Source: Dolomedes plantarius
Lineage: Eukaryota; Arthropoda; Arachnida; Araneae; Dolomedidae
Direction: 5' to 3'
Assembly (NCBI GenBank): GCA_907164885.2
Contig: OU015501.1
Span: 58,225,769-58,289,768 of the forward strand
Length of the DNA: 64,000 nucleotides
Position numbers and translations under genes: made by a program
Part shown: piece by piece, positions 35,893-46,960 of the stretch
How the letters are laid out: every line of letters starts with the position of its first letter
Numbering within the stretch: the first letter of the stretch is position 1
The notes under the pieces: generated by a model
Seen by the model: only the letters and a program-made list of their open reading frames with translations
Database searches by the model: none
What the model was told of the DNA's origin: nothing

Positions 35893-38800
35893 CTTGTTTC
35901 ACCTAAATAAATGAAAAAGCAATTTCTGCAATTTAAGATAAAAAAATTTAAGTACATGATTTTTTTCCTCTAGGCATCGAAATTAGATAAAAGTGTATTC
36001 TGGAAAATGACCTAGCAAGGAATTTAAAAAAAAAAAAATCATAGCGTAAAATTTAGACTTTTTTTTCGTTTAGTTTTTGAGATCTCGTGTAACGAAATAT
36101 AAAAGTTGTTCTAACTAAAATGCGTAGCAATACTAATAAAATTAACTGTTTTGTTTTATTTAAGCAGAAATAGAGGAAACATCTTTAAAACAAAACAGTG
36201 CATCAAAAGACATAACTTTTTTAGATACCTCATTAATGTTCTTCAACTTACCTAATTTCAGTACTACATTAAGAAAAAAAATCAAATGAATACCAAAAGG
36301 CCAGTTGACACCAAAAGACAAAAATAGAACAGCAGCTGTCGTAGTTGGAGAAGTGTTAAGTATCATTCAGTATCTGCATTGGGAATTATCAGTCTAGACA
36401 TATTATTTATCCTAAGGTAAATTTTTGCCTGTAGCTTGCGTGAGATAATTTCAGTTTAAGAGTGATGTGAAAATTTTCACTTTATAACAGTGAATATAAG
36501 AAAACAGAGTCAATTATGCTTTCTCTTTCAGTTAAACTTGTATATAAGAATTTATATATTTTAGACACTCATGCTCGAAACGTATAAGCATGATGGAATC
36601 AGTTTTCAGGTATTGGCGAGTGGGTGGGCTAGATCTAGAAGAATAAAGTTGTAAAGTTGTAAAGTTGGAGAGATCAGTTATAATTCTTGTTCCGAATATC
36701 TATAGATTTCCCTGGGAATAAAATGGTATGCTAATTTAACATTCTATCTGTAAAGTCTCATTCACAGAAAACTTTACAGGACTAATAGGAAAATATTCAG
36801 TTAAATTCTGCCATAATCTTGTTGAATCGATGTCACGAAATATTTGTGATGTCATAAAATTTAAAACCATATATCTTTAAAAAAGTACGATGCTCAGTCC
36901 AAAATCCTTAGTTGTCATATGAAAATTTCAAAGTAAACATTGGCATCATTGAAAACGTATTGTGTGGGTATGGATGGATGTGTAACGTTCTATACAAATC
37001 TCACAGTTTTAAAACAACTACGTTGACTTAAGATTTCGAATTCGAATTATTTGCTTGCCGGTCAGGTAAGTTGACCGTTTTACCATCAGACAATAGCAAG
37101 ATCTTCCAAACAAATCTTACAAGATTTTAGAAAAAATTGAGAATTTCTAGGAGCAAATGTATTAGGGAATTGAGGAAAAACATGCAAACGAACAGAATTG
37201 AAATGCGAGTTCAGAACATTTTGTTTTTCACACTGCTGGTTAAAGAAAAAAAGAAAGAAAAAAAATATCGAAAATTATACTGATCATTTACGTCCTGAAT
37301 AAATATAGAATGGCAAGTTAAATAAATATAGAATGGCAAGTTAAATTAATACAATGTAATAAAAATAATGGGAAAGTGTCACAAAAGTAAAAAAAATGTT
37401 GAAAAAAATCAGGGAACTACAGAGCACCAGACGTTCCGAATGTCTAATAAACAAACTCGCGCATTAAAATTCTTTTGTGTAAAAGGATAGTATATATCGA
37501 CAAAGATACATTTTTCCTCGTTATGTACAGAGAACTTCCACTTAACACAAACAGTTTTGATCTCTTAGACAGAGATGACGGTGTGTTTGCATCTGGGTCA
37601 GTGGCGAGGTATATTTCTTTTAAATGAGTCAAATCAATTCTTATATCATACAGCCTATGAGTTATAGAAGTGACAGGAACTTTCCTCATCAGATAACGAG
37701 AGAGGACGAGCAATTGATATCTTTTGAAGTAAACAACGTAAGTATTCACCCGTCGATCGAAAGCTTCACTTGAATGAAAATTAAAAAAAAATTTATCTCG
37801 CTGCAGTTGTAAGACCGTCCTTGAACTCTCGGAAAGCAATAAATCGAGTCAACGGTGGCAAGCGCTTAAGTGATGCGTTAAATATCTCTTAGTGTGATCT
37901 GAAGAGTAAAAAAATAAAACATCTGCTAAACATAGCTGAAAACATGTTTTCAAGAGCTTAAAGAGTACCAATGATGTTTTTTTGGGTTTTATTTTAAAAT
38001 CTTAATGACAACGGTAATATAAAAACTTTAAATGATAATTTATTAAACATATGCGTTTGAGTCAGCGCTATTTGCAATAGAGTACTAAGCGATAGTGCGA
38101 CATGATGATTAATAGTAATAATATTGGATGAACTATATGGTGTTACATGGTGGTTCGATGGTATAAAACCTATTGTCTCTCGTTCTTCATCTCTTTATGC
38201 CCTAGTATTTTTAACAAAGACGGGCGAATACAGTTGACCCCTAGACATTTAGAATAATACCAGCGTCTTAACACCATTAAATTTTTTTTTTCATGGATTC
38301 GGAATCGGGAATCTCTCTAATTGAGTAGGTGTTTTGACTCTCCCACCTCAAGAATTCTCTCGCCATATCCTCACAGCAAATACACATTTAATTTTTGCTA
38401 GGATCCCCCTTAGAGGAAATTAATTATCTTTATATATTTTATCTTAAATTCTTTTACAATGGAGCCACATAGTACACTTCGTTGATGATTTACTGAAGAA
38501 TGCAATGCTACAAAAAATTTCACCTAAGAATAAAACTAGAGGGTAAATCACGAGCTTTTTCTCGAAAGGCAGCGAGAGCCCAGTAAGATGGTCGCGAGTA
38601 TATGATTTTTGGGCCCACTGTTTGATTATGGAGACCCGACAACGTAAGGAAACGGGTGGAAACGGTAATTCTTATGTTTAGTCGCAAGCCTCTTGCTCTC
38701 TTGTTTTCTCGCTTAAAACGTTAGTAACCTGTTTTAGACCTATCTAAGAATAAATTTCTGAAACTTAACTATCTGGATAACTATTCAAACCACCATATCA

Positions 38801-39946
38801 TTCATTATTAGTGAAAATGAATCCTACGTACGATTGTAACGGCAGAGTGTCAAAAACGAGAAACGCACTAATCTCTTAGTATCGTGATCTTATACGCTAA
38901 AGCACGTAGCTGGTATTCAATAGAAACCTAGGGACAACAAATAAGTTGTAAATAAAAGTTTTTTTTAAAATTTATTTTTTGTCTATAATCACGCACAAAA
39001 TTTATTACCGATTTCGGGTATGTTTGGGAACACCGTGGTCCTGTTTGGCAACTCGAGAGATAAATAAACTAGAGATAGAGCTTAATGTCTAGTACAAACG
39101 CCTAATCTATGCCTAGCACGAATTTTAACTTGCAAACTATGGTTCAGAAGACTAACGCCCCAGCCCATCGGCAATAGTTTACTACTTACTTGGTAACAAG
39201 CTGGTGTAACCAAAACTAGTTGCCCTTAGTCAGTCCGGGGAGCGGTAGAAGCGATAGCCTTTAAGGGCGTGATGCACTTGAGATTTTCCTTTAATGAAAT
39301 AATCAGATATAATTATGGTCTTCGGCCTGACGAACCGCCAAGCCCGTTAGAGCCAGAAATTATTTATTTATTTATTTTTACAGAATAATTTTGGACTTTT
39401 AAGGACCTGGGACTTTTAAGGATCCTTAAAACCCTGGGTTCTTATTTGCGACATTCAGCAAACTTTGTAAAATGCGTTTTTAAGATTAAAGGAAAGAAAA
39501 GTTGATTGAATAATCTAAAGAAAATATAATTATCAGCTAAAACGGTTTAAACACTTCCTTTTTGATTAGTATAAAAACGACGAATTAGACATAGAAATGT
39601 ACAGCATATCAAGAAACATCGAGATTTCAATTTGCTAAAGAGGAAATGAAAGTGAAAATGCATGCAGAAAAAAATGTAATTTTGATTTTCATGTAAAATC
39701 TAAATTTTGGGGATGAAAATTGTTGATTAGACAATATATCGTACATAAAATCTTCGTTTATGTGTAATTTTTTATAACTATGTATTAAATATTTTCTGTC
39801 CCCTTGAAGAAAGTTCCACAACACATTTTTTATTCATTTGTTTTTTACGGATGGCCCTACTAAAAATAGTATGGGTGTGATTTCATTGTAAATTTAATAA
39901 CAAATTTTAAGAACAGATAAGAAAGCATGAAACCCTCAATATAAAT

Positions 39947-39981
<35 letters not shown>

Positions 39982-40425
39982 GAATTCTCCCAAGAATTAT
40001 CTAACATGCAGACAATATTTATTTTCAAGTAAGGTATAAGAAAAAGAAGTAATCATTAAATGTTTTTTTCTTATGCATTATATTTGGAATGTTGGTCTTT
40101 CGAGCACTACGGCCATATTTTCAACACGAGGTTTCAACAGACAAGAAATTTCATTTTAAAGCCCATACCGAAAGGATACAAATACTGTTGTCAACCGTGG
40201 GACTCAGACCCGTATTCTCTACTACCGATGGCTAGAAATGTATTAAGAGAATAGTTTTAAAAACATATCAGAGAGACCACAACTCTTGAAATCTACTGCT
40301 CTTAAAAGACAAAATTTATTTTCATACCTGTAGATCAAACTTTCAAAAGAATTAAATAATTTTCTTATTAATAGAATGATGATAATTTTTAACTGAAACA
40401 GTAGTCAGGTAAAAACAATGTTATT
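35893..40425. other. intergenic sequence, no gene seen
   Basis: AT-rich. Contains a 24-bp tandem duplication at about 37300-37345 and a poly-T tract at 39949-39977. A GC-richer patch at 39120-39360 resembles nothing I know. A 131-codon minus frame at 37444-37839 has no family resemblance. Confidence 0.4.
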
Positions 40426-40429
40426 GTTA

Positions 40430-40690
40430 TTAGTAATGCCCCTTTAGCCGGATAAATCCTAAGCAAGTTCATTGAAGACTGCAAGGCTAAGGAGATGCGG
40501 CTCCTGTTTAGCTCACGGTTACCACAAGTGTCGGGGGTCGACATTTTGTTCGGTGTCATCACACTTTTGACCGAGCACCCCCAGGGGCGACACCTGGTGG
40601 CTCGTACCCTCCTCTCACATACAACATGGATGGACTTTCCGGCCTACGGATTTAACTGTACCATACCCGGGAATCATCTGTACAAAATCA
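40430..40690 (-). mobile_element. SINE copy, 5' (tRNA head) truncated
   Basis: On the minus strand it shares blocks with the SINE at 52488: GGTGCTCGGTCAAAA / GGCGCTCGATCAAAA, TTAAATCCGTAG.CCGGAAAG, and AGCCGCAT. The tRNA-like head with A and B boxes is missing. An open frame across it is not a gene. Confidence 0.6.
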
Positions 40691-40750
40691 GGAACACGTA
40701 ATGGAGGGAAACTCAACGAAAAGGAAGGTCTGCTTCAGAAGGCCCTTGGG

Positions 40751-40862
40751 CAGGGACGTAACTAGGCTGGGGCAAGACAGGGGGTAAAAAATGAAGTAAT
40801 ATTTCAGGGGGTCCAATTTGCGTCCTTACCCCGGGGTCCCTAAATACCTAGTTACGCCCCTG
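40751..40862. mobile_element. 112-bp hAT-like MITE
   Basis: Ends CAGGGACGTAACTAGG and inverted CAGGGGCGTAACTAGG. Flanking octamers CCCTTGGG and CCTTTGGC match at 6 of 8 positions, consistent with a decayed 8-bp hAT target duplication. Confidence 0.6.
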
Positions 40863-40940
40863 CCTTTGGCGATTTGAATCTTAAAGGGAAATATCTGTTC
40901 AATTAATGAGTCATTTAATTACTACATAAAGATTCAAGAT

Positions 40941-40977
40941 GGCTTTACAGATTACATAATATGTAATCTGTAAAGCC
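40941..40977. repeat. perfect 37-nt hairpin A
   Basis: 17-bp perfect stem (40941-40957 with 40961-40977, starting GGCTTTACAG) and a 3-nt loop AAT. Confidence 0.85.
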
Positions 40978-40983
40978 CTCTGT

Positions 40984-41020
40984 AAAAATTGAGATGATAT
41001 ATTATATCATCTCAATTTTT
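40984..41020. repeat. perfect 37-nt hairpin B
   Basis: 17-bp perfect stem (40984-41000 with 41004-41020, starting AAAAATTGAG) and a 3-nt loop ATT. Same dimensions as hairpin A, six bases away, different sequence. Confidence 0.85.
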
Positions 41021-42598
41021 TCACTTTTACCCCATGCCTGACTTATTGACTAATGCAGCTTTTTATTGCATAATGCATGTTGCAACAAACTTTCTGAACG
41101 GAATAAGAAGCACTCTTCCGTAATTACTCGTAACTTTTATAAATTCAGATAACTATGGAGCATAGAAAAGCAGCCCCTATTCTCGAAACTTTGGGATTTT
41201 CACAAGCATATTTTTCTTGGTAATTCATGTATGTTAGGGCAAGTGTATTGTACATTCATATTCATTCTTGGCGAAAAGTAAAGAAAAAGAAGAAAAAAAA
41301 AATCTACAGCAAGGCACAACGAAGGTCATCTTCGAACTCCTAACGTCCAATTATACCCCTAACCTCCGTTCTAAGAAAAAGGTGGTTTGTAGCGGAAAAA
41401 AAGAAAAGCAAAAAATAGAAAATAGAGAAGGGCAGCGCTCCACTTATGCCGGTTTATAGGGGAAGAAATGGGGGAATGTCAACGGAGAAGAAGCAAACGG
41501 GAATAATGGTAGACGATAGAGTCCTTGTTCGCTCTCATCGTTATGAACACGGTTGCAGCAAGGAGGGATGAATCCTCTTCAGTTCTCTTCCATGAATAAA
41601 TACAAGAAAAATTTAATTTCGAGTTATTGGTGGGCTCCAACAGATTTCCACATACTCTCCAGGTCAACTTTACATTTAAATAAATTAAAAATAATCTGGT
41701 GATGAAAGGAAAAATTACAACTAATGATTTACTAAGTAAGAAACACCTTTGTAGCTGTGCAATAATCTTTATTCTCCTTACAACCATATCTATGTTATTT
41801 CTATTAAATGCACAGCTGCTGGTCATTTCGTAGTTTAATACATTTAAAACGTTTTTTTTCGAAAAAATAAATTAATTAATTAAAATATCATACTCCGTAC
41901 CTCAGATGAAAACTAAATTATGTTATAACTCAAAAGTAGGAAAATTCGCGTCATCTAGTGCCTAATAGAGCATCATGGAGTCAGTCCAGGGTAATACTAC
42001 TTAGCAACCAATTTTTTTTCTTCATTTTTTAAAAAATCTTTAAGTAAACGTGTAAGAAAAGATAGCTTCGAACTTTTAAACCTGATATCGAACAGGAAAG
42101 AGAAAACATCAGACATTCAAACCATGTATTGTACTTGTTTTCTTTTTACAACATAATCAGTCCTCGAAAGCTTTTATATTTAGGGCTTCTCAGTTAAGTA
42201 TAACAGTCTTCGTTAAGTAATTTCTTTGCATTTACGAAACTAAAGAGAAGCCTCGTCGGTTACAAGGCGTTATTTCGGCGGCTTAGATTATAAGTTGTCA
42301 TTCTTATTTTGGCTAGACTTCTCAAAATCAGAAATGAAAATTCTATTTCATTTTTAAAGTCTATTTCAAGAGGAGGATGTATGCTTTTATTTAATATTCC
42401 CCAAAAGCTTCATTTGAGTAATAGGCTCTTTAATGGATGGTTCGTTTTACTAACCTTTTTTTCTTTTCTTCTTTCTTGTGAATGAGTTAGATAACAATTA
42501 AGTAACTGATGTTAAACTTTTTATGAACATTGTTTCACCAGTACTTTTTTTGCTAACTTTCAGAGCAGGCTCTTTATTCCCTATATATATATCTCTAT
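41021..42598. other. intergenic sequence, no gene seen
   Basis: No transposon ends or recognised coding sequence. Open frames of about 60-115 codons here lack family motifs. Confidence 0.4.
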
Positions 42599-43601
42599 GG
42601 TGCCCGGTTTAAAGGGCTTAAGTCAAAAATAGTGATTTAAATATACAGTGGTACCTCGACTTACGAGTTTAATTCGTTCCATGACAGAGCTTGTAACTCG
42701 AAATACTCGTATCTCGAATCAATTTTCTCCATTGAAATGAATGGAAATGCCATTAATTCGTTCCGGGATCCCACAAAACACCGCAATTTTTTTGTTACAT
42801 GTTTTTAAATAAGAAAAACATGCATATAAACGACGAACATTGTATAAAATGTAATACAATAGAATGTACTGCAATAAATTTGTTTTATTAAGTGTAATGT
42901 ACAACATTTACCTTGGAGATCAGACTTGAAGATGCTGATGGAAGAGGAGGAGAAAGGTTGAACTGAAAAATTAAATCTCGTTGATTTTTGATCTTTTCGC
43001 CCCGCTTTCCTGACTTTCTCTTTTATTACCAGCTACAAACTCTCTTAAAGTGAACTAGTGAGACACAGAAGCTGGGCGATTGTTGCATCGTTCACTGTGG
43101 CTGTAATGTCCAGATTCTTCTTTCTGAGAAATCCACAGAACGTTTTCTCAGAATCCAATCTCTCGGTTTAAGACTGGAGAGTAGTCTCAGAATAATATTA
43201 TACAACTGTATAATAATTGTACATAAAGGTTGTAAATATTATATGCTTCTTGTGTTCTCATTTGATGAGCACGTAACATGGCATTCGCTGCTCAGACTAG
43301 CGGTGGGATATCTGAAGCTTGCTCGTAACCCGAATTTTAGCTCGTAACTCGAAGCAAAAAATCTACCGAGAGAATGCTCGTATCTCGAAAAACTCGTAAG
43401 TCGAGGTACCACTGTACCAAATTATTGGCTTTTATACCAGTCGCAGAACAATAATTTCGACTTGAGTCAAAGAAATGTACTTTTGTATACAAGATTGATA
43501 GACTCAAGCCTTTTATACAAGACAAAAGTTTTTTTTTTTATCAATACTAACAAATATCTAAAAATCACTTTTTTTCATTTAAGCCCTTTATGCCGGGCAC
43601 C
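42599..43601. mobile_element. MITE with GGTGCCCGG ends, split by a nested insertion
   Basis: The left 40 bp (GGTGCCCGGTTTAAAGGGCT onward) recurs inverted at 43562-43601 with a few differences. Without the nested 769-bp element and its duplicated TA, the original would be about 232 bp. Superfamily unknown. Confidence 0.65.
42646..43414. mobile_element. 769-bp pogo/Tigger-like MITE nested in another MITE
   Basis: TA on both sides (42644-42645, 43415-43416). Ends CAGTGGTACCTCGACTTACG form a perfect inverted repeat over at least 22 bp. CTCGTATCTCGA and TCGTAACTCGA words repeat in both subterminal zones. No transposase seen. Confidence 0.8.
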
Positions 43602-43612
43602 ATATATATATA

Positions 43613-44282
43613 TCTATATATATAACACAGTTCCGTAACTGACTCACTGACTGACTCACTGACATACAACGCACAGACCAAACCGCTGGACCTAAAAGGC
43701 TGAAATTTTGCATGGCGATTCTTCTTATCGTGTAGGGGTGCACTAAGAAAGATTTTTGAAAAATTCTTCTTAGATTTTTTAAAATTAAATTTTAAGCTAT
43801 TTTTGTAACTTTTTTTAAAGTTTGCATTTAAAATAATAATGTGAGGGTTATAAAATTTATATCACGAGAAAGATCATAAAAGTTCCTTCAAAATGAAATC
43901 TTTTTCGAACTTTTACCTCGATTTTCTGATTTTTGGTGAATTTTTAAAGATTAATTTTTAGAATTTAATTTATTAAATGCTGATCAAGTGATTTCTTTTT
44001 CTGGTACTTTAAATAAATTTATCGTCACGTGCATAACAACTAAATAGACAAAAAAAAAATTTTTTTTTCTTTCTAATGCAGCAGACGATTGAATATTATC
44101 CAAAAAAATATCCCTTACGATTTTTTTCTAAATATATATATGTATTTTTTAGATCAATTGTATACATTGATCGTCGCATTTATTATAAATATATATATTT
44201 AATTTTTTTGGCATTAATTGCATACATTGACCATTGTATTTAATTTGAAAGTACTCCGTAGCGAAGCGCGGGTTTTCGGCCA

Positions 44283-44283
<1 letters not shown>
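43613..44283 (+). mobile_element. non-autonomous Helitron, nearly full length
   Basis: Starts A|TCTATATATATAACACAG. It carries the GACTGACT and CAGACCAAACCGCTGGACC blocks and ends with the hairpin CCGTAGCGAAGCGCGG, then GTTTTCGGC-CAG followed by T. The end is CCAG rather than the canonical CTAG. No coding sequence. 671 bp, closely related to 53335-54019. Confidence 0.8.

Positions 44284-44359
<76 letters not shown>
44284..44359. repeat. (TA)n microsatellite
   Basis: TA array joining the Helitron tail to the pogo-like MITE. Confidence 0.95.
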
Positions 44360-44362
<3 letters not shown>

Positions 44363-44975
44363 TCGAACCTCCATATATCGAAGTAGCAAAATGCCGGAAA
44401 AAAATTCGATATATGGAAATTTCGATATATAGAATTGAGCTTAGTTTTATCATATTTCTCCTAAAACATTAAAATTAAAGCTAATTTTCGCATACGAAAC
44501 TCCATTTCTAATTTATATACGAATCCCATTAAATGAAAGTTAATAACTAAAAAATGAATTAATATGAAAGATTTATTGAGTACTACATACCTTTAAAAAA
44601 AACAATAATCCAGACAGTGGTTACAATGATCACAGTTACATTCTTTTTAAAAAACTACAAATATCTTGCTGAACAGCCAGTTTTGCGGAAAGTTCATCAA
44701 AGAAATGCTCGCATTTATTCAGTCCACTAAAAACTTCATCGGGGACATTTTCCACGAATTGATGTCTACGACGTATTGTTTCAAACGCCAAAAATTGGGA
44801 GATTTCATTCTAAAGTGGAATAAAATCTCCCAATATGTCGTGAAAAAAATTTCGATATATAGAGATTTTTTCGATATATAGAAACAGTTTTTCTATGTAA
44901 TGAACATGGAGATTTGCTAAGAGTTCGATATATAGAAAATTTCGATATAGGGAAGTTCGATATATGGAGGTTCGA

Positions 44976-44978
<3 letters not shown>
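44360..44978. mobile_element. 619-bp pogo/Tigger-like MITE, copy 2
   Basis: Same ends and interior as 30783-31398, with scattered substitutions and a few small indels. TA flanks, set inside TA repeats. The upstream word GTTTTCGGCCAG before the TA array is also shared with copy 1. Confidence 0.8.
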
Positions 44979-45009
<31 letters not shown>

Positions 45010-45175
45010 AATCTGACACACTTTCAAGGTTTTTTGTTTCCGAGGACAATTTTTTTTTCTTGGGGAAGAAATTTCGTTCACGTGGTGGTATTAAATATTT
45101 ACTCAGGAATGACTTTTTTTCCCGCTAAATTTTTGGCATCTCTAGGGCTCTCCTAAAACCTTCCAGGCATAACAC

Positions 45176-45222
45176 TAACTAACACTAACACTAACACTAA
45201 CTAACACACACACACACACATA
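45176..45222. repeat. (AACACT)n and (CA)n microsatellite
   Basis: AACACTAACT-type hexamer and decamer repeats passing into a CA run. Confidence 0.9.
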
Positions 45223-45368
45223 TCGTGAGGGTGGTGGAAATCCCCACTTTTATTGATGCGGGTAAACGGAGTGAACAATTTTAGGAATTTACTGATAAAC
45301 ACCAGCAGTGTTTTGGAATTTTGACCCAATAAATCGCGGTCTTTAACACAGTATGAATTTATTCTATA

Positions 45369-45542
45369 CAGGGTGTCCCAAAACGACCGCATAAACTCTG
45401 CACAGCTCCTCGTTGGGAGTACATAAAAACTGCCCAAAGAAGCGTTCCTGTACGATCCATAGTTTACGAGAAAAATACGAAAAACAAAGTATGACGTCAC
45501 TGCCGGTGCAAGAAAAAAACACTTTATTGGACATATCAACAA
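45369..45542. repeat. left terminal inverted repeat
   Basis: 174 bp, paired with 46781-46958. Open frames across it are chance. Confidence 0.85.
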
Positions 45543-45691
45543 CAATATTTGCATATCTTTCCAGACGATAATGTTTAAAACGTTCGCCGCGCATATCGAG
45601 TCATGCATACGCGCGCGCCATGGAATGACGTTAAGCCGCCGTTGAACTGGTATTTAAAAGGCTGCATCTTGCAGCTACCGGTAGTCTTCGT

Positions 45692-46771
45692 ATGGTGGCC
45701 ATGTACTCCGTTCGTGACTACTGCGACATGTACTTGATGTACGGCCGATGTAATGGAAATGCCTTACGAACTGCTAGGGAGTATGCCCGTCGATATCCGT
45801 CCCGCCGTCCTCCCGATGTCAACGTCATCCGTAGGCTGGACGACAGACTGCGAAATACGGGAAGCGTCTTGCCAACAGCCAATCTTCACGATACTGGAAG
45901 ACCGCGGAGCTGCCTGACGGTAGCACAGGCGGATGCAATACTGCAGCGGGTAGAAGAGACGCCCGAGGTAAGCACACGCGCATTAGCCCGTGAGATGACT
46001 TCGAGTAAAAGTACTGTGCACAGGCTTTTACGGTCTGAGAGGCTGCACCCAGTTCGGTACACAACCGTGCAAGGTCTGAAACCAGATGACTTTCAGAAAC
46101 GCGTGGCCTTCTGTGAATGGCTGTTGCAGCAACAGAACACAGATAATGGTTTCATTGTACATATCCTGTGGACTGATGAATCATGTTTCACTCGTGATGG
46201 GGTATTCAACCATCACAACAGCCATATGTGGTTCCAGGTCAATCCGCATGCAATCCGGCCGCAGAAACATCAGGAACGTTGGTCTCTTAACGTGTGGGCC
46301 GGCATACTCGGGGATCGCCTGCTTGGATCATATCTGTTGCCTGAACGGCTCTCGGGACAGTCGTACTTGGTGTTTCTCAATGAGGTCTTAACCGAGTTCC
46401 TCGATGACATACCATTAGCGGCAATACAGGGACTTTGGTTCCAGCATGATCGGGCTCCGGCGCATTTCTGTGCTCCTGTACGTGGTTGGCTGGATATGGA
46501 ATACCCCGGCCGCTGGATTGAACGTGGGGGTCCGGTTCTATGGCCGCCACGTTCGCCAGATCTTACACCGTTGGATTTTTTCCTATGGGGCCATTTCAAG
46601 GAACTGGTGTATCGAGACGTAGTGACAACACAAATGGACTTAGTTGCTCGTCTGCATGCTGCTTGTACTTCGGTGGACCCCGAGATGCTGCAACGTGTGA
46701 TGACAGCCATTCCACGGCGTGCTCAAGCCTGCCTCGACATGCACGGCGGACACTTTGAACATCTGCTTTAA
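45692..46771 (+). CDS. DD41D transposase, intact, 359 residues
   Basis: Transposase expected to bind the 174-178-bp repeats and move the element by cut and paste in the nucleus. Residues 4-70 look like the DUF4817 helix-turn-helix (R-C-N-G-N-A-L-R-T-A-R-E-Y). A G-R-P-R hinge is at 69-72 and a second helix-turn-helix near 88-120 (V-S-T-R-A-L-A-R-E-M). Catalytic Asp162 is in I-L-W-T-D-E-S, Asp253 in W-F-Q-H-D-R-A-P-A-H, and Asp295 in S-P-D-L-T-P-L-D-F-F-L-W-G. The last two are separated by 41 residues. This spacing matches the DD41D (rosa-type) group. No stop or frameshift. Met1 or Met4 could be the start. An AATAAA signal lies at 46795-46800 inside the right repeat. The family grouping is inferred from spacing and domain. 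Confidence 0.92.
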   Translation: MVAMYSVRDYCDMYLMYGRCNGNALRTAREYARRYPSRRPPDVNVIRRLDDRLRNTGSVLPTANLHDTGRPRSCLTVAQADAILQRVEETPEVSTRALAREMTSSKSTVHRLLRSERLHPVRYTTVQGLKPDDFQKRVAFCEWLLQQQNTDNGFIVHILWTDESCFTRDGVFNHHNSHMWFQVNPHAIRPQKHQERWSLNVWAGILGDRLLGSYLLPERLSGQSYLVFLNEVLTEFLDDIPLAAIQGLWFQHDRAPAHFCAPVRGWLDMEYPGRWIERGGPVLWPPRSPDLTPLDFFLWGHFKELVYRDVVTTQMDLVARLHAACTSVDPEMLQRVMTAIPRRAQACLDMHGGHFEHLL

Positions 46772-46780
46772 ATTGTGCAT

Positions 46781-46958
46781 TTGTTGATATGTTCAATAAA
46801 GTGTTTTTTCTTGCACTGGCAGTGACGTCATACTTTGTTTTTCGTATTTTTCTCGTAAACTATGGATCGTACAGGAACGCTTCTTTGGGCAGTTTTTATG
46901 TACTCCCAACGAGGAATCTAGCTGTGCAGAGTTTATGCGGTCGTTTTGGGACACCCTG
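46781..46958. repeat. right terminal inverted repeat
   Basis: 178 bp, begins ten bases after the transposase stop. Has an extra 5 bp (AATCT as read on the plus strand) relative to the left arm. Confidence 0.85.
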
Positions 46959-46960
46959 TA

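Larger units (their letters stand above)
45369..46958 (+). mobile_element. intact DD41D mariner-like (DUF4817) transposon
   Basis: A 1590-bp element with TA at 45367-45368 and 46959-46960. The terminal inverted repeats are 45369-45542 and 46781-46958 (174 and 178 bp). They are near identical apart from a 5-bp insertion in the right arm and one A in a homopolymer, and the ends read CAGGGTGTCCC. Between the arms is a single uninterrupted 359-codon transposase. Ends, target duplication and gene are all preserved, so this is the best candidate in the window for a recently mobile element. The element is visibly GC-richer than its surroundings. Confidence 0.9.

Noticed and set aside
37444..37839. 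131-codon open frame on the minus strand
   Set aside because: No recognisable motif or domain, no splice or promoter context; a frame of this length is plausible by chance in 64 kb on six frames.
41479..41826. 115-codon open frame on the minus strand
   Set aside because: Composition looks like translated AT-rich non-coding DNA; no motif recognised.
46086..46796. Several 66-146-codon frames overlapping the DD41D transposase
   Set aside because: Shadow frames of the GC-rich transposase gene.
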